Shown here piece by piece: positions 36,610-48,487 of a stretch of 64,000 bases of DNA. This stretch comes from Dokdonella sp. (GTDB taxonomy: Bacteria > Pseudomonadota > Gammaproteobacteria > Xanthomonadales > Rhodanobacteraceae): the NCBI RefSeq assembly GCF_017744955.1, contig NZ_JAGIAG010000010.1, positions 49,180-113,179 on the forward strand, in the 5' to 3' direction. Below the pieces are notes generated by a model, which did not search any database, was not told the DNA's origin, and was given only the letters and a program-made list of their open reading frames with translations. A program made the translations under genes and the position numbers. Position 1 is the first letter of the stretch. Every line of letters begins with the position of its first letter.

Positions 36610-36825
36610 GGATACGTTTCCTCATGCGTGATGGGCAGTGAGGAACGAAGGAACCGCGCGCCGATTCCCGTCCGTCGGGAGGCGAACCGCCACGCCAGCG
36701 ACCTTCGCCCCCTCGGGCGATCCGGAACGAAGCGAGGCGGGCACGGGAAGACGCGCGCGAAGGATCGCGCGTGCGTTCCGGCGCCTCCCCGCGGAGGCTC
36801 CAGGTCAGACAGGGATTTCTCCCAG

Positions 36826-37000
36826 GCCGGGGCAGGTCTTCGGGCTCATGGACGAGGAACGCGTTCGCGTTCCGCCTACTGTCCGCCGCTTCCCGGCTCC
36901 GATTCGGGAGCCAGTGCTGTTGGCGAAGGTCGTTTCCACACACCGCTGCGGGGCAGCGCCGGAATAGGTCCCGAAGGACCGCACCGGCTTCCCTTTCAAT
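36826..37000 (-). promoter_or_regulatory. Cobalamin (AdoCbl) riboswitch upstream of metE
   Basis: On the minus strand the conserved cobalamin-riboswitch blocks occur in order: AAGCCGGTGCGG, CGGCGCTGCCCCGCAGCGG, GTGGAAACGACC, AGCACTGG, GGGAAGCGGCGGACAGTAGG and the B12 box GAGCCCGAAGACCTGCC (ending near 36831). About 215 bp of leader separate it from the metE start. That leader includes a GCCTCC/GGAGGC hairpin at 36783-36798 without a T-run, so the control step is not clear from sequence. B12 binding is expected to reduce metE expression. Confidence 0.9.
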
Positions 37001-37030
37001 TTCATCCTTCTATACGGATAGAAGGATGAA
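37001..37030. repeat. Perfect 13-bp inverted repeat at the 5' edge of the riboswitch
   Basis: TTCATCCTTCTAT and its exact reverse complement flank the 4-base spacer ACGG, immediately upstream of the first riboswitch block. It could be an operator overlapping the metE promoter or a hairpin at the transcript's 5' end. The outer TTCA/TGAA faintly recalls a MetR site, but the spacing differs. Confidence 0.6.
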
Positions 37031-37222
37031 AACCGTCGGCGGGCGGAAGCTACGTGGATCGTGCGGCGGCGTCAAGATTGCGGCTGCTCGGCGAGAGTCC
37101 GCGACTTCCGATCTCCGCGCTCGCGAGCATGGTCGCGATTGCGTCGAGCGGCCGGTGCCGATGGGAAGCGCGCCGAAGAAGGCGCGAATGGGCGGGCTTC
37201 ACTCCGCTCGCCCTCACCCCAG

Positions 37223-37328
37223 CCCTCTCCCGCAAGCGGGAGAGGGAGAGGGAGCATTGCGGAGCCGCGCAACGGAAAAGAATTGAAGGTGCTACTGCGC
37301 TTTCGCCTCTCCCATCTGCGGGAGAGGC
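37223..37328. repeat. Palindromic intergenic repeats (CTCTCCCGC type) and poly-G tract
   Basis: The gap 37031-37387 has no gene. It contains a perfect CCCTCTCCCGC/GCGGGAGAGGG palindrome at 37223-37246, preceded by ccctcacccca, and a related GCCTCTCCC/GGGAGAGGC palindrome at 37305-37328. This is the widespread 'CCCTCACCCC...CTCTCCCGC' intergenic repeat of proteobacteria. A run of 12 G follows at 37343-37354. The palindromes may terminate transcription of chaA. Confidence 0.6.
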
Positions 37329-37387
37329 CGCTCCGCGGGCGCGGGGGGGGGGGGAAGCCCGCGACGGCGCCTCAACCGCCCAGCGAC

Positions 37388-38479
37388 TCAGGGCACGAAG
37401 CTGAGGAACAGATACGCTGCGAACATCACCAGATGCACCACGCCGGGCAGCACCGTCGTGCGCCCCGTGCGCAAGGAGATCGACACGACGAACAGCGACA
37501 GCAGCAGCAGGACGGTGGACTTCGTGTCCAGGCCGAGCGACAGCGGCCAGCCCATCGCGACCGCGAGCACCGCCACGGTCGGCACGGTCAGGCCGATGCT
37601 GGCGATGGCCGAGCCGATGGCCAGGTTGAGGCTGGTCTGCAGGCGATTGGCGTGCGCGGCGCGCACCGCGGCGACGCTTTCGGGCATCAGCACGATCGCG
37701 GCGATCAGGATGCCGATGGTCGAGGCGGGCGCGCCGAGGGTGTGCAGCAGCGCCTCGATGGACGGCGAAATGCCTTTCGCGCTCAGCACCACGGCGACCA
37801 GCGCGACCAGCAGCAAGCCCAGGCTGGCCAGGGCCTCGCCGCTGGTCGGCTGCGCGGCGTGCTCGTTCGGATCGGCCTCGTCCTCGTCCGTCGGCAGGAA
37901 GTAGTCGCGGTGGCGGATGGTCTGGAACACGGTGAACGCGGCGAACAGCACCAGCGTCGCGACCGCGACGAAGATCAGCTGGCTGTCGGTGTAGACCGGA
38001 CCCGGCGCGCTGGTGGAATAGTTCGGCACGATCAGCGTGAACACGACGATGACCGTCAACGTGCCCAGCGCCGCGTTGACGCCGTCGAGCTTGAAGCCCT
38101 GCACGCGATGCTTGCGGCCGCCGACCAGCAGGCTGGCGCCGATGATGCCGTTGAGGATGATCATGACCGCGGCGAAGACGGTGTCGCGCGCCAGCTCAGA
38201 GCTGGCTTCGTCGCCGGACAGCATCATCGAGACGATCAGCGCGACCTCAATCACGGTGACCGCGAGCGCCAGCACCAGCGTGCCGAACGGCTCGCCGACG
38301 CGATGCGCGATCACCTCCGCGTGATGCACCGAGGCGATCACGCTGCCGACCAGGCCCAGCACGAGCAGGAAGGTGAGGCCGGGAAGCGCCGGCACCGCCC
38401 AGGACAGCCCGAGGATGGCGAGCCCGATCGGCGGGACCGCGATCGACCAGAGGGGATTGTGTTGGATTTGCTGGCTCAT
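37388..38479 (-). CDS. chaA: Calcium/proton (sodium/proton) antiporter, ChaA-type
   Basis: 363 residues from ATG 38479, with about 11 membrane segments. It shows the two homologous CaCA-family repeats with the acidic motifs HHAEVIAHRVGEPFGTLVLALAVTVIEVAL (split here by length: the key residues are the Glu of GEPFGT and of VIEVAL) and LMPESVAAVRAA. It carries a cytoplasmic acidic loop (PTDEDEADPNEHAA) between halves. ChaA exports Ca2+, Na+ or K+ in exchange for protons and aids alkaline and salt tolerance. Transcribed away from fdnG. Confidence 0.9.
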   Translation of the reverse strand: MSQQIQHNPLWSIAVPPIGLAILGLSWAVPALPGLTFLLVLGLVGSVIASVHHAEVIAHRVGEPFGTLVLALAVTVIEVALIVSMMLSGDEASSELARDTVFAAVMIILNGIIGASLLVGGRKHRVQGFKLDGVNAALGTLTVIVVFTLIVPNYSTSAPGPVYTDSQLIFVAVATLVLFAAFTVFQTIRHRDYFLPTDEDEADPNEHAAQPTSGEALASLGLLLVALVAVVLSAKGISPSIEALLHTLGAPASTIGILIAAIVLMPESVAAVRAAHANRLQTSLNLAIGSAIASIGLTVPTVAVLAVAMGWPLSLGLDTKSTVLLLLSLFVVSISLRTGRTTVLPGVVHLVMFAAYLFLSFVP

Positions 38480-38817
38480 GCGATCGGCTTTCGGCAATTC
38501 AGGCACCGATCGTAACCCAGTGGCGCTGCATGGGTCCGCTCGAATCCGGTGCACCGAAGAGGAGCGCGGCTATCGCCGGCACGTTCGCCGCACGCGGTGC
38601 ATGCCCAGGTGCATGCCTTGCGCTTCGCACGACAATTTCCGCTGACGCGGCCGTCACGGCCGACGGCAAGGTCCGGCCTCGCGGATTTGTCCTATACTCG
38701 GAGCCGTTTCGTGCCGTCTATGGTGAGTATCCGAATACCGTCGGACGCGAGTACGTTCGACACGCGAATGAACCGAGCGGACAGGGAGTCCGCGCAAGTT
38801 CGATCGAGGAGAACGTC
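38480..38817. promoter_or_regulatory. Divergent regulatory region between chaA and fdnG
   Basis: 338 bp without a gene. A -10-like TATACT lies at 38693-38698, 120 bp before fdnG, without a clear -35. A repeated GGTGCATGCC pair (near 38598 and 38613) and a GGCCGTCACGGCC palindrome near 38649 are possible regulator sites. No FNR-type TTGAT-N4-ATCAA box is seen, although formate dehydrogenase-N is often oxygen-regulated. Confidence 0.45.
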
Positions 38818-41800
38818 ATGTCTGCAATGACTCGACGTCAGTTCTTGAGGGTCACCGGGGCAACCCTGGGCGGCTCCAGCCTGGCGCTGATGGGTTTCTC
38901 TCCCGGCGAGGCGCTGGCCGAGGTGCGGCAATTCAAGCTCGCGCGCGCCACCGAGACCCGCAACACCTGCACCTATTGCTCGGTCGCCTGCGGCATCTTG
39001 ATGTACTCGCTCGGCGACGGCGCCAAGAACGCGCAAGCGAGCATCTTCCACATCGAAGGCGACCCCGATCATCCGGTCAACCGCGGCACGCTGTGCCCGA
39101 AGGGCGCCGGCCTGATCGACGTCATCCACAGCAAGACGCGCCTGAAGTACCCCGAATACCGCGCGCCGGGTTCGGACCAATGGCAGCGGCTTTCCTGGGA
39201 CGACGCGCTCGACCGCATCGCACGCCTGATGAAGGCCGATCGCGACGCGAACTTCGTGGCGAAGAACGAAGCCGGGCAGACGGTGAACCGCTGGCTCACC
39301 ACCGGCATGCTGGCCGCCTCGGCGACCAGCAACGAGACGGCCGTGCTGACGCACAAGGTCGTCCGTTCGATGGGCATGCTCGCATTCGACAACCAGGCGC
39401 GCGTCTGACACGGCCCGACGGTGGCAGGTCTTGCCCCGACGTTCGGCCGTGGAGCGATGACGAATCACTGGGTCGACATCAAGAATGCCGACGTCATCCT
39501 GATCATGGGCGGCAACGCCGCCGAGGCGCACCCGTGCGGCTTCAAGTGGGTGACCGAGGCGAAGGCGCACAACAAGGCGAAGCTGATCGTCGTCGATCCG
39601 CGCTTCAACCGCTCGGCCTCGGTGGCCGACGTCTACGCGCCGATCCGCGCCGGCACCGACATCGTCTTCCTCGGCGGCCTGATCAGCTACCTGCTGACCC
39701 ACGACAAGATCCAGCACGAGTACGTGCTGAACTACACCGACATGTCCTTCCTCGTGAAGGACGAGTTCGCCTTCGACGGCGGCCTGTATTCGGGCTACGA
39801 CGCGCAGAAGCGCAGCTACGACAAGTCGAGCTGGGACTACGTCTTCGGCGACGACGGCTACGTCAAGACCGATCCGACGCTGCAGGACCCGCGCTGCGTC
39901 TACAACCTGCTGAAGTCGCACTATTCACGCTACACCATCGACATGGTCGAGCGCGTCTGCGGCACGCCGAAGGACAAGGTGCAGCAGATCTTCGAGATGA
40001 TCGCGTCCACGTCCACCAAGGACCGCGTGATGACGATCATGTACGCGCTCGGCTGGACGCAGCATTCGATCGGCGCGCAGAACGTGCGCATCGGTGCGAT
40101 GGTGCAGCTCCTGCTCGGCAACATCGGCGTCGCCGGCGGCGGCATGAACGCGCTGCGCGGGCATTCCAACATCCAGGGACTGACCGACATCGGCCTGATG
40201 TCCGATCTGCTGCCCGGCTATCTCACGCTGCCGAGACAGGACGAGCAGGACTACCACGCCTACCTCGCCAAGCGCACGCAGAAGCCGCTGCGCCCGAACC
40301 AGATGGCGTACTGGCAGAACTACCCGAAGTTCCACGTCAGCCTGATGAAGTCGTGGTGGGGCGAGGCGGCGACGGCCGACAACAACTGGTGCTTCGACTA
40401 CCTGCCCAAGCTCGACAAGCCCTACGACATGCTCCAAGCCTACGAGCTGATGAACGAGGGCAAGATCAACGGCTACCTCTGCCAGGGCTTCAACCCGCTG
40501 GCGTCGGCGCCGAACAAGGGCAAGCTGATCAGCGCGTTCTCCAAGCTGAAGTTCATGGTCAGCATGGATCCGCTGGAGACCGAGACGATCGCGTTCTGGC
40601 AGAACCACGGCGCGCTCAACGACGTCGACCCGAGCAAGATCCAGACCGAAGTATTCCGCCTGCCGACGACCAGCTTCGCGGAAGAAAACGGCGCGGTGGT
40701 GAATTCTTCGCGCTGGCTGCAGTGGCACTGGAAGGGCGCCGACGCGCCCGGCGAGGCGCGCAGCGACATCGAGATCATGGCCGAGCTGTTCCACCGCATG
40801 AAGGCGCTGTACGAAAAGGACGGCGGCGCCTGGTGGGATCCGATCCGCGACCTGGCCTGGAAATACGCGAACCCGCATCTGCCCACGCCCGAAGAACTGG
40901 CGATGGAATACAACGGCAAGGCGCTCGCCGACCTCGCCGATCCGAAGGATCCGACCAAGCTGGTGCGCAAGGCCGGCGAGCAGGTGGCGGGATTCGCCGA
41001 GCTGCGCGACGACGGCAGCACGGCCTGCGGCTGCTGGATCTACGCCGGCGCCTGGGGTCCGACCGGCAATCAGATGGCGCGGCGCGACAACTCCGACCCG
41101 ACCGGAATCGGCAACACGATCGGCTGGGCCTGGGCGTGGCCGGCGAATCGGCGCGTGATGTACAACCGCGCCTCGTGCGATCCCGCCGGCAAGCCGTTCG
41201 ATCCGAAGCGCAAATTGATCGCCTGGAATGGCAAGGCCTGGAGCGGGGCGGACGTTCCCGACTTCAATGCGGCGTCCAACCCGGAAGACGGCATGGGGCC
41301 GTTCATCATGAACCCCGAAGGCGTCGGGAGGTTCTTCGCGCGCGGCGGCATGGCCGAGGGACCGTTCCCGGAGCATTACGAACCGTTCGACACGCCGCTG
41401 GCCGAGAACCCACTGAGTCCCGGCCAGCCGCTGACGCTGAACAATCCGGCCGCGCGCGTGTTCAAGAGCGATCTCGCCCAGATCGGCAAGCCGGACGAGT
41501 TCCCGCACGTGGCGACCACTTATCGCCTCACCGAGCACTTCCACTTCTGGACCAAGCACGGCGAGCTGAACTCGATCACCCAGCCCGAGCAGTTCGTCGA
41601 GATCGGCGCATCGCTGGCCGACGAGATCGGCATCGCCAACGGCAGCCGCGTGCGCGTCAGTTCCAAGCGCGGCCACATCGAGGCGGTGGCGATGGTGACC
41701 AAGCGGCTCCGGCCGCTGACGATCGAAGGCAAGACCGTGCACCAGGTCGGCGTGCCGATCCACTGGGGATTCCTCGGCGCGGCGAAGCCGGGCTACCTGG

Positions 41801-41886
41801 CCAACACGCTGACCAACGCGATCGGCGACGGCAATTCGCAGACGCCGGAATCCAAATGCATCCTGGTCAAGGTCGAGAAGGCCTAG
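38818..41886 (+). CDS. fdnG: Formate dehydrogenase-N major subunit, selenocysteine-containing
   Basis: 1022-residue molybdopterin (bis-MGD) catalytic subunit that oxidises formate in the periplasm. GAGGAG precedes ATG 38818. A Tat signal (TRRQFLRVTGATLGGSSLALM) is followed by a 4Fe-4S motif CTYCSVAC...CPKGAG. The in-frame TGA at 39406-39408 is codon 197, exactly where FdnG has selenocysteine: NQARV-Sec-HGPTVAGLAPTFGRGAMTNHW. The frame continues without a break to 41886. A SECIS-like hairpin follows the TGA, and selA, selB, selC and selD are nearby. It should therefore be annotated as one selenoprotein, not two fragments. The operon continues with fdnH and fdnI. Confidence 0.97.
39406..39455 (+). 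promoter_or_regulatory. UGA selenocysteine codon with bacterial SECIS-like hairpin
   Basis: TGA 39406-39408 is followed within 40 bases by a stem capped by GGCA-GGTCT-TGCC. The loop AGGTCT matches the SelB-binding apical loop of E. coli fdhF/fdnG SECIS elements. Position and loop are right for SelB-directed insertion. Confidence 0.85.
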
Positions 41887-41896
41887 GAGACGGCGC

Positions 41897-42799
41897 ATGG
41901 CACTGCAATCGCTCGACATCATCCGCCGCTCGGCCACGACCCTGCCCGAACCGCAGGCGCGCGGCGCGCACACCGGGCAGGTCGCCAAGCTCATCGACGT
42001 GACCAAGTGCATCGGCTGCAAGGCCTGCCAGGTCGCCTGCATGGAATGGAACGACCTGCGCGACGAGATCGGCACCTGCACCGGCCACTACGACAACCCG
42101 CACGATCTCAGCGACCAGTCGTGGACGCTGATGCGCTTCGCCGAATACGAGAACCCGAAAGGCGATCTGGAATGGCTGATCCGCAAGGATGGCTGCATGC
42201 ACTGCGCCGATCCGGGCTGCCTGAAGGCCTGCCCGTCGCCCGGCGCGATCGTGCAGTACGCCAACGGCATCGTCGATTTCCACGAAGAGAACTGCATCGG
42301 CTGCGGCTACTGCATCACCGGCTGCCCGTTCAACATCCCGCGCATCTCCAAGAAGGACCACAAGGCCTACAAGTGCACCTTGTGCTCGGACCGCGTCGCG
42401 GTCGGCCTGGAGCCGGCCTGCGTCAAGACCTGTCCGACCGGCGCGATCGTGTTCGGCACCAAGGAGGACATGCAGCAGCACGCCGCCGAACGCATCGAGG
42501 ACCTGAAGTCGCGCGGCTTCGAGCAGGCCGGCCTGTACGATCCGGAAGGCGTCGGCGGCACGCACGTGATGTACGTGCTGCACCACGCCGACCAGCCGCA
42601 GCTCTACAGCGGCCTGCCCGAGAAGCCGAAGATCAGCGCGATGGTCGGCCTGTGGAAGGGCGTCGGCAAGCCGCTCGGCCTGTTCGCGATCCTCGCCACG
42701 GCGGCGGTCGGATTCCTGCACTACCTGCGCGTCGGCCGCAACGAGACGGACGAGCGCGATGAGGAGGCCGCGCGCCGCGAACTGGAGAAGACGCCATGA
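41897..42799 (+). CDS. fdnH: Formate dehydrogenase-N iron-sulfur subunit
   Basis: 300-residue beta subunit with four ferredoxin-type 4Fe-4S motifs: CIGCKACQVAC, CMHCADPGCLKAC, CIGCGYCITGC and CTLCSDRVAVG...CVKTC. A single C-terminal membrane helix (GLFAILATAAVGFLHYL) anchors it. It carries electrons from FdnG to the cytochrome b subunit. GGAG lies ten bases before the ATG, 10 bp after the fdnG stop, and its stop overlaps the fdnI start (ATGA). Confidence 0.97.
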   Translation: MALQSLDIIRRSATTLPEPQARGAHTGQVAKLIDVTKCIGCKACQVACMEWNDLRDEIGTCTGHYDNPHDLSDQSWTLMRFAEYENPKGDLEWLIRKDGCMHCADPGCLKACPSPGAIVQYANGIVDFHEENCIGCGYCITGCPFNIPRISKKDHKAYKCTLCSDRVAVGLEPACVKTCPTGAIVFGTKEDMQQHAAERIEDLKSRGFEQAGLYDPEGVGGTHVMYVLHHADQPQLYSGLPEKPKISAMVGLWKGVGKPLGLFAILATAAVGFLHYLRVGRNETDERDEEAARRELEKTP

Positions 42800-43431
42800 A
42801 CGTCGAACGCAAGAGCGGCGAGATCGTCCGCTACGAGTTCTCCACACGCCTCAATCATTGGATCGTCGCGATCAGCTTCATCCTGCTCGCGCTGTCCGGT
42901 CTGGCGCTGTTCCATCCGGCGCTGTTCTGGCTGACGACGCTGTTCGGCGGCGGACCGTGGACGCGCATCCTGCATCCGTTCCTCGGCCTGGTCATGGTGC
43001 TCGCGTTCGCCTTCCTCGCCGTGAAGCTGTGGCGCTACAACGTGCTCGAACCGCGCGACCGGCAATGGCTGCGCCAGATCGACGACGTGCTCGACAACCG
43101 CGAGGAAAACCTGCCCGACGTCGGACGCTACAACGCCGGCCAGAAGCTCCTGTTCTACGCGATCGTGCTGTGCCTGCTCGGACTGTTCGCCTCGGGCATC
43201 GTGATGTGGCGCGCGTATTTCGCCTTCCCGGTCGAGGTGATCCGCTTCGCCTCGCTGCTGCACGCGGTCTGCGCGCTGGTACTGATCTGCGCGATCGTCG
43301 TGCACATCTACGCCGCGATCTGGGTCAAGGGCTCGATGCGCGCGATGACGCGCGGCACGGTCAGCCCCGGCTGGGCGTGGAAGCACCATCGCGCTTGGTT
43401 CCGCGAGGTCGAGGGAATCGAGCGCAAGTAG
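42796..43431 (+). CDS. fdnI: Formate dehydrogenase-N cytochrome b556 subunit
   Basis: 211-residue membrane cytochrome with four transmembrane helices. Histidines typical of haem b ligation occur in STRLNHWIVA, HPFLGLVM and HAVCALVLICAIVVHIYAA. It passes electrons from formate to quinone and completes the FdnGHI complex. Translation is coupled to fdnH. Confidence 0.95.
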   Translation: MNVERKSGEIVRYEFSTRLNHWIVAISFILLALSGLALFHPALFWLTTLFGGGPWTRILHPFLGLVMVLAFAFLAVKLWRYNVLEPRDRQWLRQIDDVLDNREENLPDVGRYNAGQKLLFYAIVLCLLGLFASGIVMWRAYFAFPVEVIRFASLLHAVCALVLICAIVVHIYAAIWVKGSMRAMTRGTVSPGWAWKHHRAWFREVEGIERK

Positions 43432-43498
43432 AACTTCCGCGCGGCACCGCACCGGCGGGCGAACCGCGGCTGATGGGTCGGAAATGGAGGGGGAGAGC

Positions 43499-44083
43499 AT
43501 GTGCGTGCGATTCCAGCGCCTGGTGTTTTTTTGCTGGATGTCGCTGGCGGCAGTCGCCGCGCGGGCGGCGACCGGATCGCTGACCGTGTTCGACGACGCC
43601 GACGAGAACGGCTTCAACCGCTTTACCTGCGCCTTCGGCAACGGCGCGCGGGCCGAGCAGGACACGGTGCACAGCGGGACGACCGCCATCGGCGTCACCC
43701 TGGCCGACTTCAACTCGGTTTGCTGGCAGGCGCCCGCGGTGCTGTCGAGGCTGAATGACTACCGCTCGATTTCGCTCTGGGTCAATGCCGGCCCATCCGC
43801 TCCGCAGGACTTGCGGTTCCTGCTCTATCGCGGAGAAGACATCGTCGCCAAGATCGACCTGGTGACCGTGTACGGCGCTCCGCTTCCCGCGTCCACATGG
43901 ATTCCGCTGCGCATTTCGCTCTCCGACCTGGTGCCGGACCCGAATGCTCCCGCGGACCCGAGCCTGTTCGACGACGTCGTGATCCGCACCTACACGATGG
44001 GCGCGGGCGGCGCGGATCGATTCTTCGTCGACGACGTCGTATTGCTCGGCACGGACATCTTCGAGGACGGCTTCGACGGCTGA
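43499..44083 (+). CDS. Small secreted protein with IFEDGFDG tail
   Basis: 194 residues. ATG 43499 is preferred over 43484 because GGAGGGGGAG lies directly before it. A signal peptide (MCVRFQRLVFFCWMSLAAVAARA) precedes a beta-rich domain (GSLTVFDDADENGFNRFT...SISLWVNAG...FFVDDVVLLG) reminiscent of carbohydrate-binding-module-like jelly rolls. The chain ends DIFEDGFDG, the tail common to other secreted proteins here. It interrupts the formate dehydrogenase/fdhE order. I see no evidence that it takes part in formate metabolism. Confidence 0.75.
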   Translation: MCVRFQRLVFFCWMSLAAVAARAATGSLTVFDDADENGFNRFTCAFGNGARAEQDTVHSGTTAIGVTLADFNSVCWQAPAVLSRLNDYRSISLWVNAGPSAPQDLRFLLYRGEDIVAKIDLVTVYGAPLPASTWIPLRISLSDLVPDPNAPADPSLFDDVVIRTYTMGAGGADRFFVDDVVLLGTDIFEDGFDG

Positions 44084-44163
44084 GCGGCCGGCGCTGCGCT
44101 CGCAGGCTGGACGGAGCGCGCGGCAGCGGCGAGGATAGGCGCTGGTGCATCGACAGCCAGCCC

Positions 44164-45117
44164 ATGAGCCAGCGCATCCTCGAACCGGGCCAGATCGAAA
44201 CCCTCGCGCAGCGGTCGATTCCGCGCATCCGCCTGCCGGCGCGCGAGAGCCTGTTCGTGCAGCGCGCCGCGCGCCTGCGCGCGCTGGCACCGACGAGCCG
44301 GATCGCCGACTACCTGCACCTGTGCGCCGCGATCGCCGACGCGCAGCACGCGGCACTCGCCGGCTGTGCGCCGACGATGCCGAGCGCGGCGGAACTCGCC
44401 GCGGCGCGCGAACACCGCATGCCGCCGATCCCGGCGACCGATTGGCCGCGCAAGCCGCCGTGGCGCAATGCCCTCGAGACGATCTGTACCGCAGTCGCCG
44501 CGCAGCCCGGATTCCCGCCGGAAGTCGCGCGGCTCGCCGAGCGCGTCGCGGCCGCTGCCGCCGCGCAACTCGAGGCGCAGGCCGACGTGCTGCTCGGCAC
44601 GCGCGAGGGCGCGGTCGACGCCGCCGCAGCGCCGCTCCTGGTCGCGGCCCTGCAGGTGCACGGCGTCGCCGCATCGAGCCGCTTGGCGGCCGGCGAGGTC
44701 GCGCCGCTCGACGTGCCCGGCGTCTGTCCGCTCTGCGGCAGCCTGCCGGTCGCCAGCGTGGTGCGCGCGCAGGCGCAGTACCAGGGCTATCGCTATCTGC
44801 ACTGCGCGCTGTGCGCCTGCGAGTGGCACCTGGTGCGCGTGCAGTGCAGCCAGTGCGGCGCGTCCGGCAAGGACATCGCCTACCGCTCGCTGAGCGGGGA
44901 GGACGACGCCGACGACGCGCCGGCCGACGCGGCCCTCCGCGCGGAAACCTGCGATGCGTGCCACCGTTATCGCAAGATCCTCTACCAGGAGAAGGACACG
45001 GCGATCGAGCCGGTCGCCGATGATCTCGCCAGCCTTGCGCTGGACCTGCTGCTCGCCGACGCCGGCTACGCGCGCGCGAGCGGCAATCCGCTGCTGTGGG
45101 CGGCGGACGAGGCGTGA
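44164..45117 (+). CDS. fdhE: Formate dehydrogenase maturation protein FdhE
   Basis: 317 residues. The C-terminal half shows the FdhE rubredoxin-like Cys pairs: CPLCGS, CALCAC, CSQCGA and CDACHRY. FdhE is a cytoplasmic accessory protein needed for active respiratory formate dehydrogenases, acting on the selenoprotein subunit before Tat export. Its stop overlaps the selA start (GTGA). Confidence 0.95.
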   Translation: MSQRILEPGQIETLAQRSIPRIRLPARESLFVQRAARLRALAPTSRIADYLHLCAAIADAQHAALAGCAPTMPSAAELAAAREHRMPPIPATDWPRKPPWRNALETICTAVAAQPGFPPEVARLAERVAAAAAAQLEAQADVLLGTREGAVDAAAAPLLVAALQVHGVAASSRLAAGEVAPLDVPGVCPLCGSLPVASVVRAQAQYQGYRYLHCALCACEWHLVRVQCSQCGASGKDIAYRSLSGEDDADDAPADAALRAETCDACHRYRKILYQEKDTAIEPVADDLASLALDLLLADAGYARASGNPLLWAADEA

Positions 45118-46534
45118 ACCGCGTGGATGCGAAGGGCGGCCCGGTCGACGCGCGCGAACTGCCGTCGATCGGCCGGCTGCTCGACACGGCGGACTTCGCA
45201 CCCTCGATCCAGACCCACGGCCGCACGCGCACGCTGGCGGCGCTGCGGGCCGAACTCGATCGCCTGCGCGCCTGCGCGCTCGCCGGCGAACTCCAGCGCG
45301 ACGCGGTGCACGCCGGCGCGATCGCACGCCGCGTCGGCGACGCGCTGAGCGAAGCCGCGCAGCCGCATCTGCGCGCGGTGTTCAACCTCACCGGCACGGT
45401 GCTGCACACCAATCTCGGCCGCGCGCTGCTGCCCGAGACGGCCGTGCAGGCGGTCGCGCGCGCGCTGGCCGCGCCGCTCAATCTCGAATTCGATCTCGAC
45501 GGCGGCGTGCGCGGCGACCGCGAAGCGGCGGTCGAGCGACTGGTCTGCGAACTGACCGGCGCGCAGGCCGCGACCGTCGTCAACAACAATGCCGCCGCGG
45601 TGCTGCTGCTGCTCAACACGCTGGCGAACCGGCGCGAGGCGATCGTCTCGCGCGGCGAACTGGTCGAAATCGGCGGCGCGTTCCGTATTCCCGACGTGAT
45701 GCGCAGCGCGGGCGCCAGGCTGACCGAAGTCGGCACCACCAACCGCACGCACCCGTCCGACTACGCCGACGCGATCTCGGCGCGCACGGCGCTGCTGCTC
45801 AAGGTGCACGCCAGCAACTACGCGATCACCGGATTCACCGCCAGCGTCGCCGCCGCCGAACTCGCCGCGCTCGCGCAGGCGCGCGGCCTGCCGCTGGCGA
45901 TCGATCTCGGCAGCGGCAGCCTGGTCGACCTGACGCGCTGGGGCCTGCCGAAGGAGCCCACCGTCGGCGAAACGCTGGCGGCGGGCGCCGACCTGGTCAG
46001 CTTCAGCGGCGACAAGCTGCTCGGCGGTCCGCAGGCCGGCATCGTCGCCGGTCGCGCGGAGCTGATCGCACGGCTGAAACGCAATCCGCTCAAGCGCGCG
46101 CTGCGCCTCGACAAGGCGACCCTGGCGGCGCTCGAATCGGTGCTGATGCTGTACCGCGAGCCCGACCGCCTGGCCGAGACGCTGCCGACGCTGCGCCTGC
46201 TGACGCGCCCGGCGTCGGCGATCGAGCAGCAGGCGTTGCGTCTGCTGCCGGCCGTGCGCGAGGCCTTGCAGGGCAAGTTCGACGCCAGCGTGACGCCGAT
46301 GCACAGTCAGATCGGCAGCGGCGCCTTGCCGGTCGACCGCCTGCCGAGCAGTGGCTACCGCGTGCGTCCGGCCGAGGGTCGGCGCGGCGGCGTGAGCCGG
46401 CTCGAAGCAGCACTGCGCGCGCTGCCGCGTCCGCTGCTCGGCCGCGTCGCCGACAAGGCGCTGTGGCTGGACCTGCGCTGCCTGGAAGAACGCGACGAGG
46501 CCGAGTTCGTCGCGCAATGGCGTCTGCTGCACGC

Positions 46535-46538
<4 letters not shown>
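45114..46538 (+). CDS. selA: L-seryl-tRNA(Sec) selenium transferase
   Basis: 474 residues with a GTG start at 45114 overlapping the fdhE stop; GAGG is just upstream. It is a PLP enzyme converting Ser-tRNA-Sec to Sec-tRNA-Sec using selenophosphate. Visible motifs include LRAVFNLTGTVLHTNLGRALL, TVVNNNAAAVLL and SFSGDKLLGGPQAGI with the PLP lysine. Full length. The stop overlaps the selB start (ATGA). Confidence 0.97.
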
Positions 46539-48469
<1,931 letters not shown>

Positions 48470-48487
48470 GGCCGGCACACGCGATTC

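Noticed and set aside
37343..37354. Poly-G tract as a phase-variation switch
   Set aside because: The 12-G run is intergenic, far from any start codon or visible promoter, and may also be a sequencing-sensitive homopolymer.
39406..39408. TGA inside fdnG as a nonsense mutation splitting the gene in two
   Set aside because: It falls exactly at the FdnG selenocysteine position, family sequence continues in frame, a SECIS-like hairpin follows, and selA, selB, selC and selD are adjacent.
39925..42081. 718-residue minus-strand frame opposite fdnG
   Set aside because: Antisense shadow of the fdnG/fdnH coding sequence without any recognisable family motif.
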